5,659 nt of DNA, taken from NCBI GenBank assembly GCA_031556275.1, contig JAVBTG010000149.1, forward strand, positions 1-5,659, in the 5' to 3' direction. The notes under the pieces were generated by a model, which had not been told where the DNA came from, searched no databases, and saw nothing but the letters and a program-made list of their open reading frames with translations. The stretch is from JAKPNF01 sp031556275 (GTDB lineage: Bacteria > Verrucomicrobiota > Verrucomicrobiia > Opitutales > JAKPNF01). Made by a program: the position numbers and the translations under genes. This document shows positions 3,820 to 5,659 of this stretch, piece by piece. Numbering within the stretch: position 1 is the first letter of the stretch; each line of letters begins with the position of its first letter.

Positions 3820-5659
3820 CTTAGTGGCCGCCCCCGGCGGCTGCCACTGCGCGGGCAGCGTCTCGCCTTTGCGCGGCAGGCGCAAGGACGCGTTTTCAAG
3901 CAGGTACATGCGCCCGTTTTCATTGCACACCAGCAAACTCGGCTTGCCGTTGCGGCTGCCCAGCAGGCTTGCGGCAACACCCCGCTCATGCGCGCCGCCC
4001 GGCTGGAGTAACCCGAGCTCTTTGTGCAAAAACGGCACGGGATGGGCGAACACCAACTTCGCCCCCCTGCCCATGTTTTTCATAAACAACACCGTCCCCA
4101 GCGTGCGCTTGCCCAACCCGGGCATCGGATAACCCGTCTCGCGGTTGGGGATGGAGGCGCCGCGGCCCGTGCCGATCACCAAATCCAACTCGCCGTCGCC
4201 GTCCCAGTCATAAAAACTCAGCTTCGTGCGTCCGGAGCCGCCGCCGTCATAACCGCTGACGGTGATCTCGTTGCCGTCTGTCAATTTCACCCTCCCGCCG
4301 TCCTCCACATTATAGGCGTCGATCTGCCAATACAGATGCACGAGGCCCTCGTCGTCCACGATCACCAGCGCGTTGCGTCCGTCGATTTTCGCGGCGGCGG
4401 CCCCGCACCGCCAGTGCCCTTTTAAGTTCAACCCGTCGCAATACAAGGGCTGCCCCTTTTCCAACTTGGGCTGCGTCTTCGTCCCTCGATTCAAATACAC
4501 GCGGTACTCGCCCCGAATGTCGCCGATAATCAAATCCAGCAGCCCGTCCCCGTCCCAGTCGATAATAGTAGGCGTGATATAGCCCCACCGCGCCTCCGTC
4601 GCGCCCTGAATGCTGCCGGCAGACCCCGCCTCGATGCGGATCGTCTCGCCGTTAGCCTCCACGAGCACCGCGTCCAAAAACTGCGGTTGTTCGTTTGTCC
4701 CTATATTTTTAAAAAACCTCACCACGCCCTCGGAGGCCCCGGTAAGGATATCGAGCACCCCGTCGCCGTCCCAATCCACCACCACAGGCGTCGGCAAAGA
4801 CCCGCCCGTCAGCTTCGCGTCGCTCTGCAGCAAGGGAACCGGCGCCTTGAAAACAGGCGCGCCATTTTCATTCATCTTCCCCGTGTAGCGGTAAAAATAC
4901 ATCGGCCCCTCCCCGCCGCCGATAATCCCCAAAAAATCCCCCTTCGCGTTTGTGAACGCAACCGGCGTCGAGTTCACCTGCGGGTGCCGCAGCGCGATGC
5001 CGTCCTCGCCCATCGCCCAATGTTTCAAAAAACCCTGCGGCGTCGCGGCGTAGAATAAAATTTCGCCGAAGCGCGAGCCTCCCAAAACGCCCGAAACATC
5101 CCCCATCGTCACGCCGGTGATACGGCCGTAGCCGAAATACACATCCTCCTCGCGCGGCGAAACCATGCGCACGTTTTGCGCCTCCCCCGACAACAAGCCC
5201 GGGTAACGCGCTGCGTACAAATAAGAGCGCGCAATCCCGCGCACATCACTTCCCTGCGCGTCCACGGGCCGCCACTGCGAAGACTGCGTGTCGCCCACGG
5301 TTTCAATCTTCTTTGGGGGAGCTTTGCTCAATTCAAAATAAAGATCCACATTCCCGTCGGGATTGAGTGAGGCCGCGATACCCCGCAGGGGCGACGGCAA
5401 TGCAGGCAACGGCACGCTCTCCACCTGCGCAAATGTCTTATCGGCGGGATTGTAAATCCAGTGCACGATCTTTTGCCCCTCCACCGCGAGAAAACGCACC
5501 TTCCCGTCCGCGGTCTGCACAACAGCGCATTTCCCCGCCTCAATGCTTCTGGGCGCGCCAGCGACCACCGGCGGCTGTCCGAATCCAGGCACCCCGTCGT
5601 CGCTCATCCGAACAAACGTCACCAGTAGCAGCGGCATCTCCCCCGTGCCGTTGAGCATG
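3817..5659 (-). CDS. FG-GAP/VCBS-repeat beta-propeller protein (C-terminal part)
   Basis: At least 613 residues of a repeat protein of the FG-GAP/VCBS (integrin-type beta-propeller) class are visible. Three repeats carry intact calcium-loop motifs: DWDGDGVLDILTG (295-307), DWDGDGLLDLIIG (367-379) and DWDGDGELDLVIG (484-496). Degenerate copies occur at about residues 2-15, 98-109, 185-204, 235-248, 423-436 and 565-579, and blade-ending strands such as VRFFKNIG, YRVYLNRG and VLFMKNMG follow several of them. The ATG at 5656-5658 is probably not the start: the residues after it (LNGTGEMPLLLVTF) look like an FG-GAP repeat already under way and there is no signal peptide, so the gene continues beyond the window. 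Such proteins are usually exported and bind ligands, sugars or surfaces; no catalytic domain is visible here. It ends in TAA 4 bp from the Nudix stop. Specific function unknown. Confidence 0.85.
   Translation of the reverse strand, partial: MLNGTGEMPLLLVTFVRMSDDGVPGFGQPPVVAGAPRSIEAGKCAVVQTADGKVRFLAVEGQKIVHWIYNPADKTFAQVESVPLPALPSPLRGIAASLNPDGNVDLYFELSKAPPKKIETVGDTQSSQWRPVDAQGSDVRGIARSYLYAARYPGLLSGEAQNVRMVSPREEDVYFGYGRITGVTMGDVSGVLGGSRFGEILFYAATPQGFLKHWAMGEDGIALRHPQVNSTPVAFTNAKGDFLGIIGGGEGPMYFYRYTGKMNENGAPVFKAPVPLLQSDAKLTGGSLPTPVVVDWDGDGVLDILTGASEGVVRFFKNIGTNEQPQFLDAVLVEANGETIRIEAGSAGSIQGATEARWGYITPTIIDWDGDGLLDLIIGDIRGEYRVYLNRGTKTQPKLEKGQPLYCDGLNLKGHWRCGAAAAKIDGRNALVIVDDEGLVHLYWQIDAYNVEDGGRVKLTDGNEITVSGYDGGGSGRTKLSFYDWDGDGELDLVIGTGRGASIPNRETGYPMPGLGKRTLGTVLFMKNMGRGAKLVFAHPVPFLHKELGLLQPGGAHERGVAASLLGSRNGKPSLLVCNENGRMYLLENASLRLPRKGETLPAQWQPPGAATK

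Noticed and set aside
4193..4776. Repeated DNA motif ccgtcgccgtccca, considered as a CRISPR-like or intergenic repeat
   Set aside because: The three copies are the coding DNA for DWDGDG in the propeller protein, with irregular spacing and in-frame context.

Overview
The window is a moderately GC-rich stretch of bacterial chromosome carrying six protein genes, two of them cut by the window edges. There are no RNA genes, no CRISPR array and no transposase. The gene set is housekeeping: DNA repair, an MBL-fold nuclease-like enzyme, folate/queuosine entry, nitrogen signalling and a Nudix hydrolase, followed by a large FG-GAP/VCBS beta-propeller protein. None of the five visible start codons has a convincing Shine-Dalgarno sequence. 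A large WDGDG-type propeller protein beside FolE2 and a P-II protein would fit a PVC-group bacterium such as Verrucomicrobiota or Lentisphaerota. That placement is inference, not something the sequence proves.

Layout: (1) Bases 1-652, minus strand, hold the N-terminal part of UvrA, starting at GTG. (2) Bases 727-1524, minus strand, encode a YycJ/WalJ-type metallo-beta-lactamase-fold hydrolase, 74 bp upstream of uvrA and possibly co-transcribed with it. (3) Bases 1525-1582 are a compact divergent promoter region centred on a perfect 12-bp palindrome. (4) Bases 1583-2587, plus strand, encode GTP cyclohydrolase FolE2. (5) Bases 2588-2827 carry a perfect bidirectional terminator, then a roughly 130-bp nested inverted repeat whose core is a perfect 25-bp-arm hairpin, then a 13-bp tandem repeat that touches the glnB stop codon. 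(6) Bases 2828-3166, minus strand, encode a P-II protein (GlnB family) with the modifiable Tyr51. (7) Bases 3167-3281 are a second divergent promoter region. (8) Bases 3282-3812, plus strand, encode a Nudix hydrolase related to IPP isomerase but lacking its catalytic cysteine. (9) Bases 3817-5659, minus strand, hold the C-terminal part of the FG-GAP/VCBS protein, which converges on the Nudix gene with only 4 bp between stop codons.

The genes do not form one pathway. The main interest lies in the non-coding DNA: the nested palindromic element between folE2 and glnB, and two promoters (folE2 and the Nudix gene) whose -10 boxes lie so close to the ATG that the mRNAs should be leaderless or nearly so. 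I saw no convincing new multi-gene system.
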